Shown here: positions 47,205 to 59,867 of the stretch, piece after piece | Layout of the letters: every line of letters begins with the position of its first letter | Numbering within the stretch: the first letter of the stretch is position 1 | Assembly (NCBI GenBank): GCA_022818135.1 | Contig: JAFMSR010000015.1 | Location: forward strand, 1,347,000 to 1,410,999 | Direction of reading: 5' to 3' | DNA length: 64,000 nucleotides | From: Saxidomus purpurata | Taxonomy: Eukaryota > Mollusca > Bivalvia > Venerida > Veneridae | The notes under the pieces: model-generated | What the model saw: only the letters and a program-made list of their open reading frames with translations | Told to the model about the DNA's origin: nothing | Database searches by the model: none | Position numbers and translations under genes: made by a program

Positions 47205-47605
47205 CCTATCTTGGTTCGAAAAAAGGCACAACCTCTTCGTGTGACAGCTGAATACAATGTCGACCATAACATACAGAAGGCATGCCACACAGCTTACAGC
47301 CTTATGTCAGCAGGTCTACACGGTAATAGTGGTATGGACGTGCAAACAACTCTGCACTTTTTCCAAATATATATAATGCCAGTTTTACGTTGAATAAACT
47401 TGCACTGTTTCAAAGAAGACTTCTCAAACAAATACTTACATTACTAGTGAACACTTCCAATGCAGCAGTATATATACTCACTAGGCATTTGCCAAAAGAA
47501 GCACAGATTCATCGTAAAGCATTAAATAAAATTTTAAAGAAAGACATACTAATACATAAATATACAACATGTACAACTAAAGGCTCAAATCAACAAAAGA
47601 AGTAA
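47205..47605 (+). pseudogene. LINE reverse-transcriptase relic (C-terminal part)
   Basis: Two overlapping frames, 47211-47393 and 47390-47605, carry AYSLMSAGLHGNSGMD, FFQIYIMPVLR and FQRRLLKQIL, which match the region after the RT domain in molluscan LINEs. The frame changes at least once near 47390. It is a different family from the LINE at 27537-29696. Confidence 0.65.
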
Positions 47606-47929
47606 AAAATCTAGGTAGGAATCAGCAAAAATCGTTTGAAAATGATAGTTTTACGACACCGCTACACTATATGATTATATTGGAATTTCAAAAGCGTTTG
47701 CAATGCTGTATTCTTTGGTAATTATTTCAAATCTACAGATATACTTTACAGGGATTTATACTGGAACCTTTTTATATGACTATAATTATGTTCTAAAATA
47801 TGTTATTTTCATACAGTTTGAAGAACTTTATTTTTTTATCAGATTCCGAGAGCGTGCAGCTTTAGAGGTATAAAGGGGGTGTTAATCAGCTTCAACATGA
47901 AGAGTTTCAGTGTAGACGACCATAATTAT

Positions 47930-48031
47930 CCCCCCGAACACAAAGTATAAGGGGGTATACTGGATTCAGCTTGTCTGTCCGTCCGTCAATCCGTCTATCT
48001 GTAGACGGAATCTTGTGGACACTAAATATTT
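47930..48031. repeat. Dispersed repeat fragment, left of the gag-only LTR element
   Basis: Contains CCCCCGAACACAAAGTATAAGGGGG and a CTGTCCGTCCGTC run. It resembles the repeat resuming at 51325, so the LTR element appears to have inserted in this repeat. Confidence 0.5.
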
Positions 48032-48238
48032 TGGCTGTTGGTCGGGAATGAGAGGGGAAATACTGGAAACACTGAATTGATCTTATTTTCGTTTTACTTT
48101 CATTTCTGGCACGTTTGAATAACAAACAAACATATACCAACAAAATTTGACCAGTATAAATCTAAAATTTAATCAAATCAGCACTAACGCTTGAGATGTT
48201 CAACAGAATCTACCCACTCTCTACCCAGATATACAACA

Positions 48239-49959
48239 TCCCCCGGCGAAAAACAAAATTGAAGTTTAAATTTTCCAATCAGTGGGTAAATTCTGTCAAC
48301 ACATATGAAGTAAATTGAAAACGTTATGTTTGAAAGTTTGTCAAAATGAGAGAAGAAATGTTTATTAACATGTTGGCCAAGGGAGTAGGCACACACAAAC
48401 ACATAAACGTCCAAGGCTGGCGCCAAACTGAGGACAAACACATCTCAACAATGACTATTCTTCACTCATAATAGAACAAGATAGTAAAATGACAATCTGT
48501 TGGGAGTTTAGACACTTATAAAATACCTGATTAAATATGACTAGAAAGCCTAATGAACTAATCAAGCCATCATTCAAATTAGTAAACTTTAAGATAGAAA
48601 ACTATATGGACAGCAACAGAAAGTTAACTACAATGTGTAAAAGACAATTATGTGTATGAACGGTATGATCGGTTGCAAAACCATACAGGCTTAAGATATA
48701 ACCAAAGTACACTTACACAAGTTTGCAAGATTTAACTGCCAAAATTGCAGTTACAAACATACACATGCATTCCAATTCAACCGGTATTAGACATGAAAAC
48801 CCAATTGACGAAGACATATCTGTAAAATAATTGCTTTCAGAAAGATTATGGAGAAAATATATGTTAAATCTCAAGTTTAACAAGAAACGTGTATATGTAC
48901 TCCATTAACAATGAGCAATGCCATCAAGATCCTATGTCCAGTCCATCACTGTACAGTTCCTTTACAAAGAAGGGAAACAACCCCTGAGAGCTTACTGGCA
49001 CTTTGAATTTGTGAGAAGATTAATAAGATCACAAGAGTTACCTCTCTTGGTAAAGAAAAACGGTTATCATATCAGTCAAATAGCAACAAAACATACCAAT
49101 GAAACTATATCAAAGACAATTGAAGGAAATACAATTATAACATAAAAACAGCAATGAGTGACAATGGTGAATATGAATGAACTTACAGAACATGACTGAC
49201 TTGAAACTATAAGGCATATTATTTATCAAGTTTAAACCATTCATATTCTTCTGATAGTTATAAAATCTGCAAGCAACCGCCTACTTTCTAGATATGAAGG
49301 CATACAATAACGTAAAAATGATACATGCCTAAATGTACTGGCCAAACAGGTTGCAATCAAATACTACGGACAAGAAGAAAGCAAGCAATGTATCAGTATA
49401 CATTTTTAGCAACTTTGACAGTATGGAGTCTACAATTTTAGATGTTACATGTTCAAACGACTATATCAGGGCAAGAAATTTCTACTTAAATGAGACCTGA
49501 AAAGCTCTCAGATAAAAATGAAATAGCTAATTTAAAAGAGATTTATAGAATAAACAAATTTAGATGGAAAGGAATGATATTTAGAAAATTGTATCTCACA
49601 AAATTAATGAAGTACACATTTTAAGACAATGAAGTGTGAAATGAAATAAACATTGCATAAATTTTCTACCATCTAGTAATCTAATTAGTGACACATTACT
49701 TAAAACATGGAAATGACATACTATTTTAAGGCTCATGAAATAGTACAACATTGATACTGAAAATCTAATACTGTCTTAACACTGAAAACATGATACTATT
49801 TGACCTGAGGCAGTAATGTCATGTGTTAAGATTTAATCATATTACAAATGCACAATCGGATAACTACTTATAACAAAGAAATCAAATACTTGCAGAATGA
49901 TATCAAATTAACTGGTTACTATGGTTACATCAAATTCTGCATAGAATCCTTGTCAGTAT
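48239..49959. other. Interior of the small LTR element without recognisable gene
   Basis: AT-rich; a 75-codon plus-strand frame at 48918 has no recognisable domain. I could not detect pol motifs on either strand. Confidence 0.45.
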
Positions 49960-50640
49960 AATCAGTTACACTAGAGGAGGAGGATTGCTGAGAACCTTGT
50001 CCTTGGTTGAAGCATGCAATGTGTTAGCAAAAACCCATATTGCGTTTTGGGCTGGTTCCCCTTTTAATTGTGCTAAATACTGGAGACCATCAGAAGTATG
50101 TCTCTGAGCAAGAATCCATTCAACATCAGTAGAAAACTTTAGTATTTTTTACAATACCCAAATGCAACTTTAAAGGATTTACATGGTCTGAGTCTCTGAT
50201 CGTTTTGGTTTACCTAGTTGTTGGCCCCTTCTCATTCATGAACAATTGCATGGAACTCCTCTATTGATTGTTGTGGGCTCAAAGTTAACTTGTCAAATAT
50301 AGCGCTTTCCATAACGTACCGCGGGTCACTACTATGATCACAGAATTCCTTGGTGAATTGAGTTTTACCGTCTCCAATGACGACTTGTCAGAAAGGTTTA
50401 TAAACCACGTAAGGTCAGGGCCCTGTAAATGAAAATGAAGTGCCACGATAGCACGCTGTGGTTCAGCTTCAGCGTTGATATTGGACAGAGTAAGAAAACT
50501 GTCAAATTCACGAATGAATAAGTTCACAGAATAATTTGGCAACAGGTAAGTTGGACCAGGTACAGTGGTGGTTACGGTTGATACAGGTGGTGGTTATGGT
50601 CCTGAGCCTGGGGTGAAAGGAGGCATTCTGAATGGATCCA
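49960..50640 (-). pseudogene. Degraded gypsy-type gag fragment
   Basis: The minus strand gives FIREFDSFLTLSNINAEAE and IVALHFHLQGPDLTWFINL (50285-50542), a capsid-like helix set with the aromatic W of AL-x-W in retroelement Gag. Further matches continue in other frames to about 49960 (QQSIEEFHAIVHE). Stops and shifts break it. Confidence 0.6.
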
Positions 50641-50746
50641 TGGCAGATGATATTAGTCCTGTAACATGTAGGTCTGAATCAGACGGATAATACATTGTCC
50701 AATTTCTCAAAGTTAATGCACTATTACTGATCAACAGATCAAGGGA

Positions 50747-50825
50747 AAAAAACCCCCACAAAAAACCCCCCCCCCCCAAAACCCCCCCCCCCCCCCCCAA
50801 ACCCCCCCCCCCCCCCCACCCCCAC

Positions 50826-50857
<32 letters not shown>

Positions 50858-50894
50858 ACAAAAAAACCCAACCCCCACCCCCCCCCCCCCCAAA

Positions 50895-50936
<42 letters not shown>

Positions 50937-50998
50937 CCCCAAAAAAAAAAAAAAAAAAAAACAAAAAATTTAAATTTATTTTTTTTTTCCCCCCCTAG
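50747..50998. repeat. Homopolymer C/A block
   Basis: Near-continuous runs of C then A. As at 45310-45965 this looks like sequence noise or a real but unreliable homopolymer locus. Confidence 0.85.
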
Positions 50999-51324
50999 AT
51001 AACCCTTGCCACGTGTGGTTGGATTTTGTTGTGTATTTCAAAGTTCATCGTGTGAATTGTTCGAAATTCGTGTCCAATCAATAGGGAATTAAATCTACAT
51101 TCTCCACCATGATGTATTTCTGGCTGTTGGTCGGGAATGAGAGGGGAAATACTGGAACACTGAATTGATTTTATTTTCGTTTTACTTTCATTTCTGGCAG
51201 GTTTGAATAAAAAAAAATTACACCAACAAAATTTGACCAGTATAGTTCTAAAATTTAATCGAATCAGCACTAACGCTTGAGATGTTCAACAGAATCTATC
51301 CAATCTCTACCCAGATATACAACA

Positions 51325-53037
51325 GTCAAAGGTCAAAGTCACAGAGGCTCGAGATAATAAAATCTTGTGGATGCTAAATCTCCAAAACCCCTGGTAAGAA
51401 TTTAATGATACTTCACAGAAGTGATAAGTTCCATGTCTAGTTGTGCATGGTCCATGTTTCGGGTCACAAGGTCAAAGGTCAAGGTCATAAGGGTACGAGA
51501 TAGTTAAGCTGTGTGCACTCTTAATATCTTTAACCCTGGTCACAATTTAATGATATTTAACAGAAGTGATAAGTTCCATGCCTTGTTGTGCAGGGTCGAT
51601 GTTTCAGGTCACCAGGTCAATGTCACACGGGCTCGAGATAGTAAAATCTTGGGGAGGCTAAATCTCAAAAACCCCTGGTCATAATTTAATTAGATTTTCA
51701 CAGATGTGATAAGTACTATGCCTTAAATTAAGCTGTGCAGGTCCAATAATAAAAGCATCAAATATTTCATAGATCTTATATACTGAGTCAGTCGGGTGTT
51801 CGGTGGGTATTCATCACCTTCAGTGATTGTTCTAGTTTAATCTGCATTATGTAAGATACAGGCATCTCAAAATAATTAATAATAAAAAATCTGAACTTTC
51901 AAGAAAGCACAAGACTTCATCATCCGGGCATATTAACTGTACGTCAGTGTTTTCAGTGTGTTGGTAAACAACTACGATAACTCATTTGTAAAAGTATTCT
52001 TTGGAACAATTATTTATTATTATATTCTATACCCAGTTGCAAACGAAAGTGTGCATTTTTTATCTAAAATATCTCTATTTTGATAAAGGTATCGGTCTCG
52101 AACACTACATTTGTCGATTGAATGTGATATCAATGCAAAATTGAGTATACATTGCTCTAAATTTTGATAATATGATTATAAAATCAACAAAAAGGTAACT
52201 GCACACTTTCTTTTGGAGGATAGTATACATATTTGTTCTGACGTGAGCAGATTTACGGTTCGTCTATAAAGGCGGTGAAGATAAGGAGAAACAGATACAG
52301 ATGGCATATTCTACGCCTAAGATAAACAACTGAAACATTTTACAGATAGCGGCTCTGCTGTAAACATCCTTGAAAAGTATTCGTCACTTAACATCAAGTT
52401 ACATCAACTATTTTTATGACTTAGTTGTTCTTGAACTGAAAACTGGACAAGCACAATTAATATTTGTTTTATATGATTTTAGTTTTATGATTATGTACTT
52501 CATAACTCTTTAAACAATTATCAAATTACAACGAAACACACCTTTCGACATTGTTATACCGAGTGCTGCATCCGTTCAATTCATATGATAATAATAATTG
52601 ACACTCCACACAAAAGCAGTCGGAAACGTGACCAAAATGTGCAGTTGTAGTACTTAGTATTGTTGCTTGTGCATTTTATATTCTACGGATACAAATTAGT
52701 CCAATCAAAATATCATGCTTATTTCCGACCTCCGAAGCATTTTTTCATTTAATTTTCATTTGTTTGTATTATGATGTCGACCACTTTTTGCTGCATGTCT
52801 TGTATTATGTATTTTGTATGTTATCCTACATAAATGCACTGAATACATCATGTCAATCTCCTCCTGGCATATTGATAATTAGAACTAATACAGTAGCTGT
52901 AAAACGTATGTAGAACAAATGCAAAAACGGCACTCATGTTTAGCAGTGGGGTTTCATACTTATATAGATTTTACGGAAGGTTTTTAAACCGCTTTATGCC
53001 CATGCTACACTACATCATGTACTTAAATTGTTTAATG
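51325..53037. other. Dispersed repeat and non-coding sequence
   Basis: 51325-51840 has two or three ~150-bp units with GGTCAAAGGTCAAGGTCA and GATAAGTTCCATG, ending in a GGTGGGTATTCATCACC motif. From 51840 to 53037 I see no exon; the last ~100 bp resemble diverged intron before the thrombospondin relic. Confidence 0.5.
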
Positions 53038-53149
53038 ATAGTACAAATGGAGGCTTTGGTTTATTGGAAGCGTGGCCAAGTTGTACCACCAGCCGAAACG
53101 GTAGAATGTAGTCACAACGGCGATAGTGTAAAACAATCCCAAACCTTCT

Positions 53150-56100
53150 ATGGAACAGTTTTGATGCAAAAATTACATTGAGCCTTCTGACATCCCATCT
53201 TGCATTGTTACGTGTGTACTTGTCCATCTGATATTACATGTTTCTTTTTGATATGTTCTATGATTAAAAGTGGAGAAATGATTACACCTTTCTGAGAGAT
53301 GAATTGTTGTATTCTACATTATTTCATGTATCAGTGTTCTGTATTTGCTATTAAACTGAACTTATATTTAAAGATGATTGACTAAACGGTCGAAATTAAG
53401 TTGAACAACCTGACTGCGTCGTTTGGCTGTCATTCATACCCTCATCATAACATTCTATAAATGATACTGGATCGAAATGTAATAACTGCGTTTGTCATAC
53501 TTGAAATGTATGATTTTAACGTCTTTTAACATATTAGCCAACTGCTAATATATAGAGGATAATTGTTGGTTTCGGTGTAAGATCACGTTATAATTTCACC
53601 GAGTGGGCACCAAAAGTGATATTTTCACGAGTGGCGCAGCCACGAGTGAAAATAACAACTTTTGGTGTTCACGAGTGAAATTAACGTGATATTACACCGA
53701 TTCCAACAATTTTTCTGTTTATTTTATGGTTAAAACTCTAATTTTATTGAGTTTGTTTCTATAGAATATCGAAAATCGCGGGAAACGTCATTAAAAAACA
53801 TAGAGTAAATGACGTCATTTTAACGACGTCATCGTCGCATGGTTTCCAGCATACATTACGCTCGGTATACTTTTTGACGCTAATCCGGGTTTAAGATTGC
53901 AAAAACAGTGAAAAATAAAAATGGTAATCCACTGTTTCAAAACTGTGGATTATCACTTTTATTTCACTGAGAAAACTCTATAATTCACTGGAAAACATAA
54001 AATAAAGACCAATATATCTACGTTATACTGAAATAGGCATAATATATCTAAGCTAAACAACGTATGCCAGTTGGACGAACAATGCATGTCATAACGCACT
54101 ATTGAAACGTGCACTCGCATTATTACACCAGATGGCGCGCTTGCATAATCATCGACAATTTTCGGCACCTACGTAATAATCCGTTCTTTAAGGAGAATAA
54201 TGTCTTGGGGAGATATATTGTTTTTGCCATGTCTGTCTGTCCGTCCGTCCGTCCGTCCGTCTGTCTGTCCGGCAAAATAGTGTCCGCTCCATATCTCCTA
54301 AACCCCTCGAAGGATTTTCATGAAACTTGGGTCAGATGTTTACCTCAATTTAGACGATGTGCAGAGCTTGTTTACAAAATGTGCCGGGTCAAGGTCACAG
54401 TTCGAGATCAAAGGTCATATGACTATATTCAGTGTCCACTCCATATCTCTTGAACATTTTATAGGATTTAAGAATAACTCAACACAAATCTTCACCAGAC
54501 TGACACGATGTGCAGAGCGCATGTAACAACCACCTTGGTTCAAGGTCAAGGTCACTGTTACTAAAAATAGAAAAAAATGGTGCTATGGGGGAGACATATG
54601 TTTTCATGACAAAAACAACCATCTAGTTCGGGACTGCGACTGATATTAGTTTAATGACATTAAATTAGTGTAGGTTGTGACCCTTTGTATTGAACTCGCC
54701 ATTTGTCAGGCATTTACAAGAAACTTCGTTTGAAAACGTCATTTTCACTGTTTGGGGGAGGAAGTCTTCATATATAAACCAAGTTCGATTTCTACGACCC
54801 GTTCTGGTAGCCTTTTCCCTAGATGGTTGTTTTTGTCACAAAACATATGTCCCCCCATGGCAGTTTGTCAATAATCATGCTGAAACATGCTAAAATAACA
54901 CAAACATCTATTTTTATTAATGATACATAAGTTACCCCAAGCTTCCTTTCCATGTAAGCTACACACAGACCAAGTTTCATTGCAATTGGTGACTCCTAAC
55001 TGGAGTTATTAAGCACAGACAATTTTTCTATTTTTAGTAACAGTGACCTTGACCTTGAACTAATATGTTTGTTACATGCGCATTGCCAACGTGTCAATAT
55101 GGTGACAATTTGTGTTAAGTTATTCTTAAATCCTACAAGGGATTCAAGAGATATGGAGTGGACACGAAATATAGTCATATGACCTTTGATCTCTGTGACC
55201 TTGACCTTGAGCCGGCGCAGTTAGTTCATGGGTTCTGCACATCGCGTAGTTGATGTTAACATCCAACTCAAGTTTAATAAAAAACCTTCGAGGGGTTAAG
55301 GAGATACAGAGCGGACACGAAATACAAGGCTCAAACCTTTGACCTTGAACTGTTACCTTGAGCAGGTGTCATGGGTTCTGCACATCGTCTAGTTGAGGTC
55401 AACATCTGACCCAAGTTTCATGAAAATCCTTCGAGGAGTTTAGGAGATATGGAGCGGACTCTATTTTGCCGGACAGACGGACGGACGGACACCCATACGA
55501 AGGTGTTATTATGTGGTATTTCCATCGTTCTCGAACAATAGAGTGACCACTTAAGTAACAAAAGAATGACCACCTAAGGGACAAAAGACGGAATGAAGAC
55601 AATAGATTTCTATTGTCTTAGGCCACACCTCCTACCACTCAAGGTACCGATCATGCGTGCGGACGGACGCACGGACAGACGGACGGACAGACAGACATGG
55701 CAAAATCAATATATCTCCCAAAGACATAATTCTCCTAAAAGTACGGATTATTACGTAGGTGCCGAAAATTGTCGATGATTATGCAAGCGCGCCATCTGGT
55801 GTAATAATGCGAGTGCACGTTTCAATAGTGCGTTATGACATGCATTGTTCGTCCAACTGACATGCGTTGTTTAGCTTAGATATATTATGCCTATTTCAGT
55901 ATAACGTAGATATATTGGTCTATATTAGCAGTTGGCTAATATGTTAAAAGACGTTAAAATCATACATTTCAAGTATGACAAACGCAGCTATTGCATTTCG
56001 ATCCAGTATCATTTATAGAATGTTGTGATGAGGGTATGAATGACAGTCAAAATATCGACCGTTTACTCAATCATCTTTAAATATAAGTTCAGTTTAATAG

Positions 56101-56298
56101 CAAATACAGAACACTGATATATGAAATAATGTAGAATACAACAATTCATCTCTCAGAAAGGTGTAATCATTTCTCCAGTTTTAAGCATAGAACATATCAA
56201 AAAGAAACATGTAATATCAGATGGACAAGTACACACGTAACAATGCAAGATGGGATGTCAGAAGGCTCAATGTAATTTTTGCATCAAAACTGTTCCAT
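53150..56298. mobile_element. 3.15 kb fold-back element, 7-bp target duplication
   Basis: Left end ATGGAACAGTTTTGATGC is exactly complementary to the right end. ACCTTCT flanks both sides (53143-53149 and 56299-56305). Arms extend to about 54579 and 55018, each around 1.0-1.3 kb of matched sequence. The arms include a CCGTCCGTCC run and GGTCAAGGTCA repeats. There is no transposase. The left arm contains a nested MITE; the right arm has an extra repeat unit (about 55205-55395) and an unmatched insert (about 55495-55660). Confidence 0.85.
53551..54006. mobile_element. Palindromic MITE nested in the left fold-back arm
   Basis: Absent from the matching position in the right arm (about 55924), where CTAATATAGACC is continuous. 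Its centre is a palindrome with TTTCACGAGTGGCGCAGCCA and ATTACACCGA. A related copy lies at 61671-61985. Confidence 0.78.
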
Positions 56299-56362
56299 AC
56301 CTTCTGCTGATGGATATTTCAGCGACGGTAGTACATAATTATGCAATCAACATCAGTGTCAA

Positions 56363-59300
56363 AGTGTCGGGTGTTTCCTTAATTCTTGTAATATTTAACT
56401 CTGCATCTTGGTCATTTACAAATGAAAAAGTACACATATGAAAAATCATCTTAAATAGGCAAACCCTAAATCTTAGTGCATTTTGAAATAACTTAAAACT
56501 ATAGGTAATAACATTAATGTAAAGAATCTTTCGCAAAATAACAAGATTCAGCCAAAACGTAATAGCAACCGATAAAAAAGCAAAATAAGAGTTGACGTGT
56601 TGTTCGACCGTAAAATCTAATTTTACCGTTGGTTTTAATTTTGTTGTTGATAGCGTTTGGTTGTAACATGTTGCCGTGTTGGCTATTGTGCAGAAACGAG
56701 ACATTTCCCAATATTATGTTCTTTTTGAAAAATGTAATTATCGTTATTGTTCAGCCGATTTCTATCATTTTGAGAAAATAATCCAGTGGTTGTAGAGAAT
56801 GCCGCTTAAATGAATGAATAATCAATTGTTATAAATGTGTCTGTAAGCAAAGATAATATGCCAGGTTCAACAGCAAATCAATCTCTGCAAAAAATACATC
56901 TACACTTATACTACTTGTTTCAAAAATGTACAATAAGAATAACTCAAGAACTTATCAAAATATTCATCTACATTAATATGGGAGTTACTCTAATTGAAAA
57001 GAACATGGGAAGGTGAAAGTTGATTCTAGTTTCATCTAAGAGCTCAACACGCCCAACCCGAACCCGCCCATATTATTCTTTCTCCAAATTTGTGTTTCTC
57101 TAAAACCTGATATCCTGGCTGCCGGAAGCTGCGTCGTCTCTCAAACAGCTACTGCGTTGGTATGGTAACCACGATAATATATATACTCTTTCAGTATCAA
57201 AACAAATCACGAAATGTCACTTTTTGATAACAAACACAGCTGCTGAGGCAGATAACACATGTTTATATTTGTTTCGTAACCGCTTGAGAATGATTTTTGT
57301 TAGACGTTTGGCGCCAGGAAGATTCCACAAAGATAATTGCGTTCTTAAGTCTTACGTCCCACGTAATGTAGCTACATACCTGAGGACCAGAATTCAAAAT
57401 GTGATCGGATAAGTAAGAATTTTGGTGAAGGTAAAGATCCAAGTCTCTGTTTTCGCAATATATAATTATTTTTTCATATTTAACTTTAACCATTCACGTA
57501 GAAAGCGCCACCTGGCGACATTCGTTATTTAACAAAATCGATCGGGTTTTTACCATAATTTCAATAATATTTTGGCAATTTCACTTTATTCAAGTGTACT
57601 TTATTTTGACAACAGGCTGTTGTGCAATAATGTATTTTATGCATTACATTTCTGCAAAAATAGATAGTCCGAAGCTAAAAGCGTGATGAGTTTTTTACGT
57701 CAATTTGCGCAATTTGCCGTATAGCGCGTTATTCGCGTGGTCCATGTTTTTAGCTCACCTGGCACTTTATGGCAGGGTTAGCTTTTGGGATGGATTATTG
57801 GCCGTCTTCCGTATGTCCGACTTCACATTCTTTCATTCAGTAGTCATTTATGTAACATTCACTTAGCATTACTGCTAAGTGATAACCACGAGTCCGAAAA
57901 ATACAATGGAAAATACAACTTAAGGCCAAAATGTAGGGGCGACCGTCCGTCCGTCCTCTTGTTTATATTTTGTGATGCACCTGTCTGTACGGGGCAAAGA
58001 ATCACGCATGGCGGTGAATACAACTTTCATTATCTCGCATACATTATCTTTTCGTTTTGTAACATTTAGCTGCCCGTTTTGACTCCCCTCTCCGCCTTCT
58101 GATGCTTTTTTGTTGTAGCCCACATTAAATAATTATTAACGATACCGAAACTTTTAAAATCCTCGGAGAAGCATCTCTTAGCATAATAAAATAACGCTTT
58201 CATTATGAAGGATTTGTGATCTTCTAGAAGCAACGTTTTCAATTTTAACGGATATTATATCATTCTTAAGTGTTCTAACATGCAGAAACTGCCCTGTCCC
58301 CAAAGTGCACCTTGTCGCTTTTTGATGGCACTCTGCCATTTTTGGCAGTCTCGAATAATACCTGCATGGTGATGATCCCCGTCAGCCAACTTTTCTTCTG
58401 CAGTATTAAGTGTAAAATGTTGTTGATACCAAACTGTAGTAATGGGTTAAAATTATTCGGTGGTTCTTAATGTGGTGATTGAGATAGTTATTATTTGTAT
58501 TCTGTCCCGAAATATACCGTTCGTATCCCTTCATATTTGCATGATCGTATATATGACACGTCGTAGGAACCTGACGCAAAAAAAGATCTTTGACGTAAAC
58601 GGATTTAAAAGCTCTTTCGTAAAACAAGGTTCAACATAATCATATACAACAATAATAAGTTATGATATAATATGTGTATATGCATATATTAGTTCAATAT
58701 GATATTTTAAATTCGAGACACTGAAAACGATTTTAAGCTATAGTCTATAAAGAACGGCGATAATAGCTATAGTTTTTGTGCATATTTATTGTTTATTATT
58801 CATAGCAAGTCATTGTGCAAACGTCGGCCTGTGCTAACAAATAAAATCCCGATCGTAATCACATGAAACAGCTAAAATCTCTGTTTTCTGATAGGACATA
58901 ATGTGAATGTAAGTGTACTCAATTTGACTCTATCATACAGATAAAAAGCGACGTCAAGAGGCTATTAAATGATTACTAAAAGTGTTAAGTATGCACTCAA
59001 CTAGTAAAAGTGGGGACAAAGAATACTAAGTCACAACCCTACAGGTAGGTCTTTACTTTGAACTTTCGATACAGGCCTAAACAGACAAAAGTTTGGTTTG
59101 CACTTGAAACGCCTCTTGTCCGATGATAACGGCAAAATTGATAGATTAGTTACTTTAAATAGAATATAAGGGCCTTAGTAATCATAATTTATCATAAATC
59201 TACTTCAAGTTACATACAATATAGATAAACATAATTAAAGTATTTGATCTAGAGACAGTGCTTCAATGTAAAACTAGCAAAACACAGAAGTATTAGCGAA

Positions 59301-59500
59301 TATTAACAGCGCATATATATTACTCAATCGGTGGTGATGCTTTGATGTTTCCAGCCTACTCAATTGTTTGTCTGACATTAACATTCTCAGAACCAGTTTG
59401 TTCATGTGAAAGACAGCAGACAAAATGAGCTGCAGGGAATCAAAACTTATTCCTATAGTATTAGCAATATGCTATTTTTTAATTCATTACCTTACGATGT
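56363..59500. other. Non-coding stretch
   Basis: No gene supported on either strand. A 121-codon minus-strand frame (56339-56704) overlaps the TSP1 relic and has no domain. 57940-57960 has a CCGTCCGTCC run of repeat type. Confidence 0.45.
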
Positions 59501-59501
59501 A

Positions 59502-59679
59502 CAGTAAACTCCGTATATAACGACCCTGGATATAGCGAAAATCCGGATATAAGGAACACATTTTCCGCCCGATTTTTTTCTTTATTTTATATGAAAATGG
59601 TATACGGATATAACAAACTACGGATATAACGAACATATTTAAATGGTCCCAATGAGTTCGTTATAAACGGAGTTTACCG
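59502..59679. mobile_element. pogo/Tigger-like MITE
   Basis: Ends CAGTAAACTCCGTATATAACGA and CGGTAAACTCCGTTTATAACGA (inward) flanked by TA, with internal GGATATAACGAAC repeats. The ends resemble those of pogo-type transposons. 178 bp, non-coding. Confidence 0.75.
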
Positions 59680-59689
59680 TACAGCATCA

Positions 59690-59867
59690 AATTGAATTTC
59701 AGTAGTGGCATCTTTAAAATGACCTGACCTGGGATCATTTGCAGTGCTGGTTGTTGCTTAAATGCAGAAGCCCATTTTTTTACGGTTGAATATGATGGAC
59801 AATCATCACTAGGTGCATTTTTCACGCCTTCGTGGATTTCTTTTGGTGACACTCCTTTCATATGCAT
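59690..59867 (-). pseudogene. Mariner transposase N-terminal (helix-turn-helix) relic
   Basis: The minus strand reads KGVSPKEIHEGV and CPSYSTVKKWASAFK, the paired helix-turn-helix of mariner-family transposases that binds the inverted repeats. A frame shift follows; a DPRSGHFKDATTEI-like linker is in another frame. No catalytic domain is left. Confidence 0.7.

Larger units (their letters stand above)
48032..51324 (-). mobile_element. Small LTR retrotransposon with gag remnants only
   Basis: Direct repeats 48032-48238 and 51121-51324 (~205 bp, ends TGTTG...CAACA with a CAGCCA edge) flank the unit. On the minus strand a GCCGGGGGA purine tract lies just before the left LTR. Gag-like remnants lie near the right LTR, as expected for minus orientation. 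There is no pol. A poly-C/poly-A block (50747-50998) lies in the leader. No matching target duplication was found. Confidence 0.6.
53038..56362 (+). pseudogene. Decayed thrombospondin type-1 exon, split by a transposon
   Basis: 53038-53149 aligns with the first ~115 bases of the intact TSP1 exon at 63214, including AAATGGAGGCT and GTTGTACCACCA. 56306-56362 aligns with its remainder (GCTGATGG...ATGCAATCAACATCAGTGTC). A fold-back element with a 7-bp duplication separates the halves. Cysteine codons and frame are lost. It is a dead paralogue of the gene at 61030. Confidence 0.75.

Noticed and set aside
50594..50964. Gly/Phe-rich minus-strand frames
   Set aside because: Same homopolymer artefact.
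56339..56704. 121-codon minus-strand gene
   Set aside because: Overlaps the TSP1 relic, has no domain, start context or splice partner.
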